Source of the DNA: Anaeromyces robustus
Lineage: Eukaryota > Neocallimastigomycota > Neocallimastigomycetes > Neocallimastigales > Neocallimastigaceae
Length of the DNA: 62,500 bases
Direction: 5' to 3'
NCBI GenBank assembly: GCA_002104895.1
Contig: MCFG01000190.1
Coordinates: 1 to 62,500 of the forward strand
Below, one piece after another: positions 39,208 through 53,535 of this stretch; the stretch's first letter is position 1, and every line of letters begins with the position of its first letter. A program made the translations under genes and the position numbers. The notes beneath the pieces are model-generated. The model was not told the origin of the DNA, made no database searches, and saw nothing but the letters and a program-made list of their open reading frames with translations.

Positions 39208-42200
39208 ATGTCATCAGGAAGAACAGATCAGTTTTTAACAGAACTTACACAATATAAAAAGAAATTGGAAAATTTTGAACCTGTAGAACCATTAGAATAT
39301 CATGTTGCAAGTTTAACACCTTTTGAAAGAAAATATATACCTTCAGCATGTGAAAAATTGGGAGGAATTAAATGTGAAAAATTTGGAAAAGGTGCAGAAA
39401 AGGTATTCAGGATTGTAAAAGTTGGAGATTGTCTTTCTCATGCTGAAATTAATAAAATAAATCAAAAAAAGAGAAAGCAACAAGCAGAAATGCCTTCTTT
39501 AAAAATACCTAATCAATTGGCATATAATCTTATTGATTTATCACAACAATTTCAAATATATAGAGAACAAGAAAAAAATTATAGTTATTATAATCATCAT
39601 GGATTAATAGATGGATATCAAGTAAATTATATTCCGGAATATACATATCAAGAAACTAATTATTTAACAAAAACACCATCAAATTATAATATAGAAGATA
39701 CAGATATTTCACAAAATGCTTTCACAGATATTAGGAAAAAGCTTCCAGTATATAAAATGAGAAAAGTTATCCTTGAAACTATAAGAGATAATCAAGTAAC
39801 AGTCATATCAGGTAATACAGGTTGTGGTAAATCTACTCAAATTCCTCAATATATTTTAGAAGAATTATTAAGAGAAGGAAGACCTGGTACAATTCTTGTC
39901 ACACAGCCAAGAAGAATTTCTGCAATTACATTAGCTGATCGTGTAGCACAAGAAAGATGTGAGTATACTGGTGAATCAGTGGGTTATCAAATTCATTTAG
40001 ATTCCAAGAAAGGACCAAGAACTCGTTTATTATATATTACAGTTGGTATACTGTTAAGAATGTTATTAGATGATGAAAATATGGCAGGTTCTAATGGTAT
40101 TAAATTAAGAGGTATTACCCACGTTGTTGTTGATGAAGTTCATGAAAGAAATTTACTTACAGATTTTTCATTAATTGTATTAAGAGATTTATTAAAAAAT
40201 AAACGTGCTGATCTTAAATTAATTGTCATGAGTGCTACATTAAATGCTCAACTTTTCTCAGATTACTTTACTACAAAAAGAGTTAAAGCACCAATTTTAG
40301 AAATTCCAGGTTTCACTTTCCCTGTTCAAGAACTTTATTTAGAAGATCTTCTTGAAAAAACAGGTTATCTTATTCCAGAGGATCAACATAGTGAAAATAG
40401 ATTAATTCGTCAGGGTCAAAGTATAAGATATAATATTCAAAGAAAACCACCAGCTACACGTGCATCTGATCCAAGATTTTATGATTTCTGGAAGACTAAT
40501 TATCCAAATTATTCTGAAGATACTGCAAGATCTATTTCATATTTAAGAACTGACAATTCTATTATTCAAAAGATGTTAGAATGGGAATTAGAATTAATTG
40601 CAGTTACTTTGAGATATATTTTTGAAGAACAAATTTTCACTCGTAAAGTTCCAGATGATGTAGCTATTTTAGTTTTCTTACCAGGTTGGGATGATATTAG
40701 TCGTTTACAATATATATTAAGTCAAGATCCACTCTTTATGGATCCTAATCGTTGTATTGTATTACCACTTCATTCCTCAGTTTCACCAGAAGCTCAAAAG
40801 AAAGTTTTTGAAAGACCATTGAAAGGACAAACTAAAATTGTTTTAGCAACTAATATTGCAGAAACTAGTGTAACCATAGATGATGTTGTTTTTGTTATTG
40901 ATTGTGGTAAACATAAAGAAAAAATTTATGATCCAGTCACAAATCTTTCAAATTTAGAAGTCACATGGATTTCTAAAGCAAATTCTAGACAACGTATGGG
41001 TAGAGCAGGTCGTGTACGTAATGGTTATTGTTATAAACTCTATACAAGAAACCGTTACCATTCGATGGCCGATTATCAAATGGCAGAAATTTTACGTACT
41101 CCATTAGAAGAAGTATGTTTACAAGTTAAGGTATTAAATTTAGGTATGGCCTCTGATTTCTTATCCCAAGCTATGGAAGCTCCACAAGAATTAACTGTTC
41201 AACAAGCCTTACAACTTTTAGAAGTCGTAGGTGCTATTGATAAACAAGAAAATTTAACTACTTTAGGTCGTGCCTTAGCTTTAATTCCATTAAATCCAAG
41301 AATTGGTAAAATGTTAATCTATGGATCATTATATCATTGTCTTGACCCAGTATTAACTATTGCATCTGGTCTTTCTTACAGAGATCCATTTGTTTTAACT
41401 AATCAAGTAGATCGTGAAAAGGCACGTCGTTGCAAGCTTGATTTCTCTATGAATTCAAGAAGTGATCATATTGCCATTTTAAATGCTTACAATCAATGGG
41501 ATCAATCTGAAAATAAACTTCAATTCTGTCAAGATCATTTCTTAAATTCATCCACTATGGAAACTATGAAAGAAATGAAGGATCATTTGGAAAAATTAAT
41601 ACTTAACCTCTTTGGTATTATTTCCTATGATGATCAAATCAATGATCCAGAAGTGATTGAAAAAATTGCTAAATTAAATGAAAATTCTTCTAATATTGAG
41701 TTAATTAAAGGTATTGTATTAAGTGGTGTCTATCCAAATGTAGCAAAAGTTCATATGCATATTAAAAATTCTAACTCACAAAAGAAAAAAGCAAATAGTG
41801 AAGGTAAATTGAAGTATTTATTAGCAAAATCAGGACAAAAAGTATCTATTCATCCTGTAAGTGTTTGTTTTGGTATGAAATTAGAAGAATTTTTAGAAAA
41901 ATCTATCGATATTAATGGCAATACTGTAACCCATGTTAGAGGAACTGAAGAGGGAGGTTATTGGTTAGCCTTCTTTGATGTTATGAAAAATGGTGGTGTA
42001 AAAAGTTCTAGTATGATGCGTGATACTTCAGTTGTAGATGGTATTAGTGTTTTACTCTTTGGTGGTGGTACCCATGAAACCGAAGAACTTGATCGTACAA
42101 AAATTATTTTAAAGATTGATGAAGGTGTTCAATTTATGACAGATGTTATTACGGCTAATGCCATTGTTAATGCTAGACAATCCATAATGGATGTTATTCG

Positions 42201-43062
42201 TTGGAAAATTGTTAATAAAAAGGAAAGAATGAGAATGTTTAGTCAAGATCAATTAGATTATATTGATCAAGTTAATGATAAAATTATAGAACAAGTTATT
42301 AGTATTATTGATAAGAAAAATCTTAATAATGTTTATGATAATAGTAGTATATATTACAATGGAATGAATAATATGATGCCAGCAACAGGAGCACCATCAA
42401 AGGAACAAGAATATATGATGATTCCAGGTAATAATGCTTATGCTTCTACAGCAGGTTATGGCTATCCTGCAGTAACTCCAGTTTATCCTGTAATGGGTTA
42501 TGGTGTACCTAGTTATAGAAATAGTTTAGTTGAACAAGGTTCTGTAAAGAATAGTCCATTTGATGATGAAAGTGGTTATTCTATTACAGAATCAAATGAT
42601 AGTTATTCCTATTACCCAACATCATTATATAATTCAAACTTTAATAGTCAAACTTCACTTCTTAAAAATAATGAAGTATTAGATAATTGGAATAATTATG
42701 ATGATACTTCATCACTTCAAGAATCTCAAGATACTGCTGTTTATCATTCTTCTAATTCACCTATTCCATCACATAATTCTGCTTCCTCATCTACTGCTAA
42801 TCTTTCTAAAAATAATAATAATTCTCAAACTACCCTTTCCTCATATAATACTTCTAATGAAAATGTTAATAAATTAGATGATCATAGTAATAAAAATAGT
42901 TCAAATAATAGTAATAGTAATAGTAATAGTAACAGTAACATTAATAGCAATAGTAATAGTAATAAAAGTAATAGTAATAGTAATAGTATTAGTAATAGTA
43001 AAAGTAATACTAACTCCAATAATAATACTATTAAAAATAATAACAATATAAATTCCAATTCA

Positions 43063-43093
<31 letters not shown>

Positions 43094-43623
43094 TAAACAA
43101 TAACAACAATAGTATTAATAAAAATAATAATAGTAATAGTAATAGTAATAGTAATAATAATAAATTAGATAATGATAATCAAAATAATAAAACAAATGTT
43201 AAACCATATCTTACTTATATTGCACCACCACTTCAACAAAAATATCAAAAATACACGAATAAGACAATGAATGGATTAAATAATAATTCTAACCCATCAT
43301 CACCAGTAATTCATACACTTAAACAACAAGATATGTATGATAGAAATAATAATTATTCAAGACAATCTTCACGTTCATCTGTATCCTCTAATACTAATCT
43401 TTCATCCTTTATAAATAATAATGAAGATACCATTATGACAGTACAAGATTCATCTTCATCATCTTCATTACATAGAGAGGATATTCTTCAAAATCAACAA
43501 CAATCATCATTTGCAAAACGTAGACAAAGTTCTGATCTTGAAAGATCCTATAATTCATCAGTTTATGAATCACCATCAAGAAGTCATCAACTTAATCGTG
43601 AAGATTTTTATAATAATAATAAC

Positions 43624-43662
<39 letters not shown>

Positions 43663-44316
43663 TCTTATGGATCTAATTCTAATAATTATTATCCAAGTAA
43701 AAAGAAACATTCTTCCTATGTATTTGGTCAAAATAGAAATAATTTATATGGTAATAATGGTAATAATAATAATAATAATATAAATTCCTCCTCTTACAAT
43801 CCAAATGAAAATATACGTAATAATAATAATAATGCTTTTAGTAATCAAAACTTTTTAAGAAATAATCGTAATCGTTATTCTGATTCTAATTTAGTAGAAA
43901 AATATCAAAATTCATCCTATTATAATGGTGGTAATAATAATAATTATAATAATAATAGTTATAATAATAATAAGAAAATGCTTCGTTATTCCTACACCTA
44001 TTCTTCACCCAATATTTCCACTTCCAATTCAAATAATAATAATTATAACAACTATAATAATAATAACAATAATAACAATAACAACAATAATAATAATATG
44101 AATATGAATAATAATCGTAATAGTGGTAATTATAATTCATATCGTAATTCCATTAATATGGGTAGTTTGAATAATTCAAAATATAATAATTTTAATAATA
44201 ATTATGATTCTTATAATAATACAAAACAAAATAGACGTAGTTTTATTAATCAAATAAATATTACCAATAATAATAATATAAATAGAAATTCTAATAGATA
44301 TTCCCAACGTTATTAA
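39208..44316 (+). CDS. DEAH-family (DEVH) RNA helicase, DHX36/YTHDC2-like, with Asn-rich tail
   Basis: A single intronless frame of 1,702 residues. Residues about 57-92 resemble an R3H nucleic-acid-binding domain (starting LTPFERKYIP). The helicase core shows motif I GNTGCGKST near 203-211, motif Ia TQPRRIS, motif II DEVH near 309-312, motif III SAT near 342, and motif VI QRMGRAGR near 595-602. The ratchet (HA2-type) and OB-fold regions follow, to about residue 970. DHX36/DHX57/YTHDC2-type helicases unwind RNA or RNA/DNA structures such as G-quadruplexes in a 3'-to-5' direction. The last 650 residues are low complexity: Ser/Asn and poly-Asn tracts with scattered Arg, Tyr and Ser, resembling tails that promote RNA-granule association. 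Start chosen at the first ATG (MSSGRTDQ) after an A-rich leader. The exact subfamily is uncertain. Confidence 0.93.
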
Positions 44317-45389
44317 AATTAAAATTAAAAAAAAAAAATTAAATATTTCAAAAAAAAAAATTATATTATATAGGTAATAATGATTAGATATAAGGATATA
44401 AAGAATAAGATATTAATATAGATAATAATATAATAATAATATATATATTTTTTTACCTTTTTTTTTTTTTTTATTATTATTATTATTTCTTTTATTATGT
44501 TATATAAAGCATAAATTTATATATATATTATTTATTGTTATATTTTATTATATTATTATAATATATATAATAAAAAAATATATATATTATATATATATAT
44601 ATATTTTAAATTTATTTATTCATTAAAAGAAAGAAAAAAAAATTTTTTTTTTTTTTATTTTATATATTTTTAATTTATATATTCAGAAAAAATAATATAT
44701 ATATATATTTTATTTATTTTAATCTATATATATAAATTATTATATTTTATTTTATTTTTATTTTTATTTTTATTTTTATTTTTATTTTTTTATCTTTATA
44801 TTGGTTTTTTTTTTTATTTTCTTTTATTTATTTATATATATATATATTATTTAAATATCAAAATAGAGTTTTTTTTTTTTTTTTTATATATATTTCTTTC
44901 TTTTTTATTAATTCAAAATATTTGTAATATTTTTTCTTGTAATATTATAAGAGTATTTTTATAATCATTAATTATAAAAATAAAAATACTTATATAATAT
45001 TTGTGGAGTATTTTTAAATAGAATAATAATTAATAATTAATTTATGTATCACAAAAAATTAAAAAAAAAAATAATAAAATTTTTTTTCTTATATATATAC
45101 TTTTCATTTTTCACTTTCTAGTTTTTTTTTTTTTTTTTTTAACTTTCCTTTTTTTTTTTTTTTTTCTAATATTACTTTTGTTAAAAAATATTGTTAAAAA
45201 TAGAATAAAAGTAAAAAAAAAAAGAAATATTTATTAATATAAAAAAATTTAATTATTTCTATATAAATAATTAAATACTATTTAAATAAAAATTATATTT
45301 AATATAAAACATTTTTATTAAAAAAAAAAAAATTAATAAATAATGTGTTGATCATTAATTCTTGTATTAATAATAATAATAATAAAATA

Positions 45390-45440
<51 letters not shown>

Positions 45441-46861
45441 GAATTAAATTTATATTAGAAGCATTCATAATTATTAATTATTAATTATTATTAACTGTAT
45501 ATTGTATAATATATTATTAATATATATATTTTTTTTTTTTATAAACAATAAATTATATTAAATTATATGTGTATAATGAAATTAAGAAAAGAAAAAAAAA
45601 AAAACTTTTTTTTTTTAATAAAGTATTATTAATAATTTAAAATTATAATTATTAATATTATTATAATAATAACAAAATTAATGCATTAAGTCTTTGTGTT
45701 TTGGTGATTTTTATTATTATTATTATTATTATTATTTTAATAATGATATAGAAATTGTTGATATGCTTTTTTGATTATTAAAATTATAAATGAATTGATA
45801 GAAAAAATAATTTATTTTTTTTATGGAATTTAAGTGTAATAAATATATATATGTTTTCATATACTAAAAACATTATTTATTAACCAAATCTACCAATAAA
45901 AAAGATTTTATATTATTTATTAATTTTATTTATTAATTAAGATGTTATTCATTAATTTTATTTATTAAGATGTTATGTATAAAGTAAAAAAAAAAAAAAA
46001 AAAAAAAAAGAATTATATCAAACATAGTTTAATAATTAAAATAATATATTTATTTATATTTATTTTACATTTTAAGTTGGAATTTCAAGATTTATATATA
46101 TTTTTATAAATATATGTAAAGATATTTAAATTAGTCTTATTATTATTTAAAAAAAAAAGCTTTTTTTTAATAATAAAGGCTAAATTAACATATTTTTTTT
46201 TAAAAAAAAAAATATGTTATGAATGGGATAAAAATATATTAAAAATTATATATTAAAATTATCTTGGAATCATGAAATCTTAAATAATCTTGATACTTAT
46301 AAACATATTATTAAAGATGTTAAGAAAAAAAGTATTACTATTTGCAATACTTTAATGATTTTATATATATAAAAACACATTATAGATTTTGTTTTTATAT
46401 TAATTTTTAGGTATGTTGTCTTAAAATCTCTTATATATATAATAGTGTGACGTAATATAAATAGGTTAGATGTATTTTACGTATTTTAATAATAGTACAT
46501 TTCTTCGGTAAAATAAGCATATATTAAATATTTAATTAGTACTTTTTTATTACAAAATAAAATAATTAAAATAATTATATATTACGTTATATATTATAAT
46601 TAACTGTGGAGAAATTTAAAATATTAATTTTTTAATATACTATATAAAAATATTTATTTGTTTATTATTATATATTCATTTATTTATTTATTTATTTATT
46701 ATTTGTTTTTTTATTTATTTATTATATTTGTTTTCTTTTATTACAATTTAATACTTTTAATTAAAAACTTTAATAGTGGGGTAAATAAATAATTTATCCA
46801 TAGGATGTTTAGCGAAATGATAAATAAGTAAATAAATATATAAAAAAGTAAATAAATGTAT

Positions 46862-46894
<33 letters not shown>

Positions 46895-48399
46895 ATTAAA
46901 TAAATATTATTATTCTATTTACTACCCATATAATAATAAAAGTATGAGCTTTCCTTTTTCTTTAGTATCATTATTGCAAGTGTTTTTATTTTTTATTAAA
47001 TATTTAAATATTAATAATATAAGAAGACTAATAATATATTATGTTATTATGAAATGTTCTTTAGTATATAGTAAAATAAATACTAAACTAAAATTCATTA
47101 TAATTACAAATTATATATTTTATTTATAAGATATAAACTTTTGAATTAATAAGTGAAATACTAGTTTAAAATGATATATTTTATAATAAAATATAAAAAA
47201 ATAGAGTAACTTTTAAGATGAATTTAATATCTCTTTTAGTTACAAGTACCTAAAATAAATAGTATTATGCATTTAATTGTAATTAAAAATTATGTTTTTT
47301 TTTTTTTTTTATTAAATTAAAATTAAATATTAATATTATTAAATATAATTGAAATGTAAAAATAATAAAAGTATATAAGAAAAGAAAGGAAGAAGGAAAA
47401 AAAAAAAAAAAAAATAAAAAAAGGTAGTCATAAGAAAAATGAATGGGTTATCTTTTTAAATTTTATTTTTAATTTTTTTTTATATTTTTTTATATTTTTT
47501 TGTTATTAACTTCTTATTCAATATTATACTTTTCATATATAACAATACATAATAATATATATTATACAATATATTAGTATACTATAACAATATATTTAAT
47601 GGTTTTTTTTTATATTTAGGTATTTTTTACATAAATAAATTACAGTATATATTGTATATATAATATAATATATAATATAATATATAATATAATATATAAT
47701 ATAATATATAATATAATATATTTTTTTATATCCCATAATATTTAAAAATAAAAACAAAAAAAAAAAAAGTTAGAGTAATTTAATTCATTAATTAATTTAA
47801 TATATATATATAATTATATATTGCATTATAAAGTATTATATATTATATGTGTAATTTAAAAAAAGAATTTGGATAGATTGAAATATTTATAATTATATTG
47901 TAATATATACAAAATATCATTATTATTTAAAATTTATTTTTTAAAAATATAATGATAATATATACTTTTTATATTAATATATATATATAAATTAATAGAA
48001 AATTGTTGATTATTTTAAATTAACCGTAATAGAAGAATAATATAATATTAAATATTAATTTATTATTAATATAAAAATCAAATACAATAATAAAAAAAAT
48101 GAATTATTCATCAACTATAATTATAAATATATAAATAAATAATTTATTATATATTTAAATAAATTTATATATATAATAAATAGATGAATAAATATATTAT
48201 TAAATAAATCAATTTTATATATATATAAAAAAATATATAATTAACTTAATATAAGATTATTTGTATGATTCATATATATAAAAAATTAATATAAAATAAT
48301 CAAAAAAATAATAAATCTTTTTATTCTTTTTTTTTTTTTTTTTTTCTTTTTTTCTTTTTTTTTTTTTATATTAAAAAAAGTTTTAATAGTATCGATAAA
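44317..48399. other. 4-kb gene-free A/T-rich region
   Basis: Contains the helicase 3' untranslated region and, at the right end, the pyrimidine-rich leader of the PFL-activating enzyme gene (T/C tract at about 48317-48367). Simple repeats include (TTTTTA)n near 44752-44790, (ATT)n near 45388-45440 and a tandem TATAATATAATA array at about 47655-47720. A 61-codon frame at 46944-47129 is compositionally random and is not called. Confidence 0.5.
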
Positions 48400-49167
48400 A
48401 TGTCCTCATTATTAACAACTGTAGGTTTAAACAAGACTTCATTATTAAAACCAGCTTCTTCTTTATTAGCTGCTTCAAGTCTTCCACTTAAATCAAGCAT
48501 GAAGTTAAACAATAATCTTTCTTTAAACCAACGTTGCTTATTTTCTAATAAAACTACTTTATTAGAAGAATCAAAATGTCAAAATGGTGAATGTAGTACT
48601 GGTGGTAAAAAGAAGTTAGGTGCTAAGAGATTAACTAAAAAGAAGGCTCCATTTGATCCTTCTAAAACTGATTATATGAATTGTGAAGGTTATGTTCACT
48701 CTGTTGAAAGTATGGGTTCCTTAGAAGGTCCAGGAAACCGTTTCTTATTATTCGTTACTGGGTAAACTATTAATAATACAAATATATATAAATTATTATT
48801 ATTATTATTATTATTATTACTTTTTTTTTTATTTATCATATATTATAATATATTAAAATAATAGAAATATTATTATAAAATTATAAAGTAATAATATTAA
48901 AATATACAAAATAAGTATATAAATAAAAAAAGAAAAAAAAAACGAAAATAAAAATTTATAGTAAAAAATAATAATAATAAAATTAAAATTAAAGATAAAA
49001 ACTAGTAATAATAAAAAAAATATATAGATATAGGATTTATTGTATATATATTTATACAGATATATAATTTTTCGGGAAAATATAATATAAAATTATAGAT
49101 TATAAAAAATTTTTTATAAATATCTACAAAATATCATTAAATAAATATAATAATCATAATATAGAGG

Positions 49168-49200
<33 letters not shown>

Positions 49201-50039
49201 ATCTTTATAAAACATTATAAAATATATTTTTATAAATTATAATATTAATAAATAAATTATATATATATATATAAATAAAATAGTTGTCCAGTTAGATGTA
49301 TTTACTGTGAAAACCCAGATACTTGGGTTAACAAGAACGGTACAAAGATGGTAAATATAAAATTTATATAAAATATTTATGATTTATTATTATTATTATA
49401 ACAATGATTATGATTCTTTACAGTGTTTAATAAAAAAATTATTAATATTATAATAATTACAATAATAAATATATATAATTAATAGAGAGTAAATGAATTA
49501 GCTAAGAAAGCTAAAAACTTAAAGCCATACTATGAATTCTCTGTTGGTGGTGGTGGTGTTACTTGTTCTGGTGGTGACCCATTATCTCAACCAGAATTTG
49601 TTTCATCATTCTTCTATGCCATGAAAAAGGTAAATATTGTTATTTTTTTAAATTTTCATAAAATAAATTAAATATTATATTAATATTCATAATTTATAAA
49701 AAAAAAAAAATAAAATTAAAATTAATATATAAAATTTATTTTTATATTTTATTATTATAACAATAATAAATAAATAAATAAATAAATAAAGGATGTTGGA
49801 CTTCATACTTGTCTTGAAACTTCTGGTCAAGGTAGCCAATATGCTTGGGATACTATTTTACCACACACTGATTTAGTTTTACTTTGTAAGTAATTATAAT
49901 AATTATTAATATTTATTATTTATCAATATTATTATATTAAAATAATGTTATTAATATTATTTTATTTAATTTTTTATTATATAAAAATAATGAAAATATT
50001 TAATAAAAATAATGTTATTTACTTATGATATAATTAATA

Positions 50040-50080
<41 letters not shown>

Positions 50081-50458
50081 GGTATTAAACATCCAAATGC
50101 TAAGATGTACAAGGAAATCACTAGAACATGTGAATTAGATCGTATGTTAGAATTCCTTAAAGAAATAGAAAAACGTAATATTCCATGGTGGTGTAGATAT
50201 GTTGTTATTAATGGTCTTACTGATAATGAACAAGATTTAATTGAATTATGTGAAATCTGTAATAAATCAAAGACTTTACAACGTATTGATTTATTAGCTT
50301 ACCACACTTTAGGTGAACACAAATGGAAGGAATTAGGTTTAAAATACATTATGGGTGAAGGTTTAATTCCAAAGAAAGATAGACTTAAAGAAATTGCTGA
50401 ATTCTTAAGATCTCATCTTACAAATAAGAATGTTGAAGTTAACAGTGGTGCTGAGTAG
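48400..50458 (+). CDS. pflA: Pyruvate formate-lyase activating enzyme with organelle presequence
   Basis: Exons 48400-48761, 49284-49350, 49486-49629, 49792-49885 and 50082-50458 join to 347 residues. This radical-SAM enzyme uses a [4Fe-4S] cluster and S-adenosylmethionine to create the glycyl radical of pyruvate formate-lyase, which splits pyruvate to acetyl-CoA and formate without oxygen. The cluster motif is Cys122-x3-Cys126-x2-Cys129 (GCPVRCIYC), formed across the first splice. Further family blocks are ESMGSLEGPGNRF, GGGVTCSGGDP (GGE variant), HTCLETSG, RYVVINGLTDNEQD and AYHTLGEHKW. Compared with bacterial PflA (about 246 residues) there is an N-terminal extension of about 95 residues; its first 55 are rich in Ser, Leu, Lys and Arg with few acidic residues, as in hydrogenosomal or mitochondrial presequences. 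In anaerobic fungi PFL acts in hydrogenosomes and cytosol, so this copy is probably hydrogenosomal (inference). The pflA symbol is the bacterial name. Confidence 0.95.
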
Positions 50459-51781
50459 ATTAACTAATATAAAACGTATATCTTTTATTATTTTTTTCTT
50501 TAAATAAAACAAAAACGAACAACAATTATATTATGATTCATATTTCCTATTATATTTATATTTATTTTTTTTTTAAATATAGAATTTGATTAAATCAAAT
50601 TTTTGTATTTTAAAAAAAAAAAAAATTAATAATCGTTAATAATATAAATATTTTTTTATTTAAAAATAAATTTTTAGTGTAATAATAATAATATTAATAA
50701 TAATTTATTGTTTTATATATAATATATAAATAATAAAATAAACAATAAATAATTTATTAAATATTAAAATATAAAAAGAAGCACTAAAATATAAAAAGGT
50801 CAAAAATAGTATATACTAAATAATTTAAATAAGATAATAAATAAAATCAAAAATTAAAAAAAAAAAAAAAAATTAAAAAAAAAAATATATGAATTAGAAT
50901 AAAAAAAATAATATAACAAAAATAAAAATAATACTAACTAATAAAATAATATATATATAAAACAAAAATCATAAAAAACAATATAATAAAAAGAATATAT
51001 AATAAAAAACTATTTAAAAAGAATAAAATAAAATAATAAAAAAAATGAATATATATATATATATATATATTATCATGTAATCCTTTTTTTTTTTTTTTTT
51101 TTTTAAATATTATCGTTAATAAATATTCAATATTTAAAATTATATATTATTTTATTTTATTTTTATGGTAATGTGTTAGTTTTGGGGAAAAGATTTTTTT
51201 AATTCTAACAATTTCGGTAGTTATCCATATATAAAAAGAGAAATAGGATAATCATATGAATAACTCCTAGTCTAAAATATATATATATATATACGAATAG
51301 CAAATTATATTAGATGTTTATACAAATGATATAATAACCTACCTGTTTATAAAAGACAACCTATTATTGTTCTGTTCATATCATAAAATTTAAAACTAAA
51401 TTACTAAATATATACAAACATGTTAATCATAAGGACGTTTGAGAATTTGTTATATTAATGAATATTATTTTTAAATGTTATATACTTTTTTTTTTAATAT
51501 TTTTATATAAAACTATTAATAACTATTTAAAATAACTTTTTAATTATATTTTTTTTAACCATTTTAAGTGTTCTTATGAATTTATTTGTTTTGTTTTATT
51601 ATTATTATTTTTTTTTTTATTCTATTTTATACTTAGGATTTAACATTAATATTATTTTTTTTTCATGATGCTCATTCTGGTTTTTTATTTATTAATAACC
51701 TTCCTTAATAATTTAATTGTTAAAACGTACTATAATATAAAAAAATTATCAATTTTTGAAGATTATAACCATTCATTATAA
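50459..51781. other. Spacer downstream of the PFL-activating enzyme
   Basis: A/T-rich. An imperfect inverted repeat (GTTATCCATAT with ATATGAATAAC) lies at about 51219-51268. No gene is visible. Confidence 0.45.
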
Positions 51782-52128
51782 TTAATATACAAAATTTTAC
51801 ACTTTCTTAAAAAATACGCCATATTAATACGCCATATGAATAAATAATAAATAAATTATATAAAAATAAATAAAACAATGTATCCATACTTTATTTAGCC
51901 ACAAAAAACGAACCCATATTTTTTTACGCCATTTAGAATCAAATAATACATCTCTTTAATACTTTTCTTTTTTTATTACTATTTTAGTTTTTTTTTTTTT
52001 TTTTAATTAATAAAGTATATTGTTTTATTTATTTTTATATAATTTATTTATTATTTATTAATATGGCGTATTAATATGGCGTATTAATATGGCGTATTTT
52101 TTAAGAAGTGTAAAATTTTGTATATTAA
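51782..52128. mobile_element. MITE-like element with long inverted repeats bounded by TTAA
   Basis: The left end (TTAATATACAAAATTTTACA, 51782 onward) and the right end (reading inward from 52128) are inverted copies over at least 55 bases, with one inserted T in the left copy. Inside the termini the 13-base unit ATACGCCATATTA is repeated, twice on the left and three times on the right. Both outer edges are TTAA, as expected for a TTAA target duplication, though TTAA could equally be part of the termini. Total length is 347 bases and there is no coding capacity, so it would depend on a transposase encoded elsewhere. No autonomous partner was found in the window. Confidence 0.87.
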
Positions 52129-52543
52129 GTTGGTGAAATGGGTCATAAAAATTATTTAAATACACTATTAATTTATAAACATTTGTTATATAATATAACT
52201 CTTAAAAGTAATGAAGTAAAATTTATTAAAATGAAAATAAGGAAATTACAGGGAAAATAAATATTCAACAATTATTTACATTAATGAGTAATTTTATAAA
52301 TGTAAATAATTGGAATATAATTTTTAAAAATAAGAAACCAAAAAAAAAAAAAAAAACTTTTGTTTTGATTTTTATTGATTTTTAGACTTGATCTATTCTA
52401 TATATTTATTAAATAACTATTTCAAAAAAAAAAAAAAAAAAAAAAAAAAAATAAAAAGAATTCTTATAAATAAATAATATTATTAAGAGCTGTAGGATTT
52501 TTGTTTTTAATTAAAAAAAGAAAAAAAAATATAAATGATAAGG

Positions 52544-52574
<31 letters not shown>

Positions 52575-53535
52575 CATCTTATATTTATTTTATAATTTAA
52601 TATTTAACCCTACTAAAAAAGAAAAAAGAATATTATATATAAATTTTTTATATTTCTTTTTTTTATTTTTTAATAAACTTTAAAAACTTTGATAACAAAA
52701 CTATGGATCAAATTTAATGTATGAATAATTATAAATCAAATAAATTATTATATATTATAAATAAATAAATATTATTTATCAATTAATTAATTGTTATATC
52801 TAAATTAACCTTAATTAAGTGAAAACAAAACAAAACAAAACAAAACAAAAAAAAAAAAAACACTTGTAATTCATAAGTATATATGTTTTATCTTCTATAT
52901 AAATGCTCTTTTGCTTTATATATAATTTGTTAAAGATATATATGTATAATATTTTGAATTATTAATTTTTATTATAATTTAAAAAAGTAATAAAAAATGG
53001 ATTAATATTTGTAAATATTATTATCATTTAGAAAAAAAATATATATATCTGTTGAGAAAAAAGCAATAAGAAGAATATAAAATATGTATATTATAAAAGT
53101 CTTAGTAAATTTATATTAATAATACTGAGATAATAAAAAATATTTGAAATATTAAAATATAAAAATAATACATATTAATGTCTATATTGATATATTATAT
53201 AAAAATAATTTCTATAGATAATAAAACTATTAAAATTACCTCAAATATTTTGATTTTTATGTTAAATATTATATATAATATTTAATATAAAAATAATTAC
53301 TAAATTAAATATATTTGTTTTAACTTTCATTAATATAAAGAAAACTATATATATGGTTAAAATTTTAATTATTAATAATAGTAATTTAAAAATAAATGAA
53401 TTCAATTTTTCAATAAGTATTTAATTTTTTTTTTTGCTTTGTTTTTCCATATGGAAAATCTTTATGTTTTAAATCAATTAAAAAATTAACATTATCAAAA
53501 ATTTCTTGTCAATAATATATTTTAATTAAATTTTA
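52129..53535. other. Gene-free A/T-rich spacer
   Basis: Contains A and T tracts, a short (AAAAC)n run at about 52822-52848 and no credible exon. A 60-codon frame at 52501-52683 is Phe/Lys/Leu-rich translated homopolymer. Confidence 0.45.

Noticed and set aside
42882-44140. Minus-strand poly-Leu and Tyr-rich frames inside the helicase
   Set aside because: They are antisense readings of the Asn-rich tail.
46944-47129. Short frame of 61 codons
   Set aside because: No recognisable motif and composition typical of noise in a 4-kb gene-free region.
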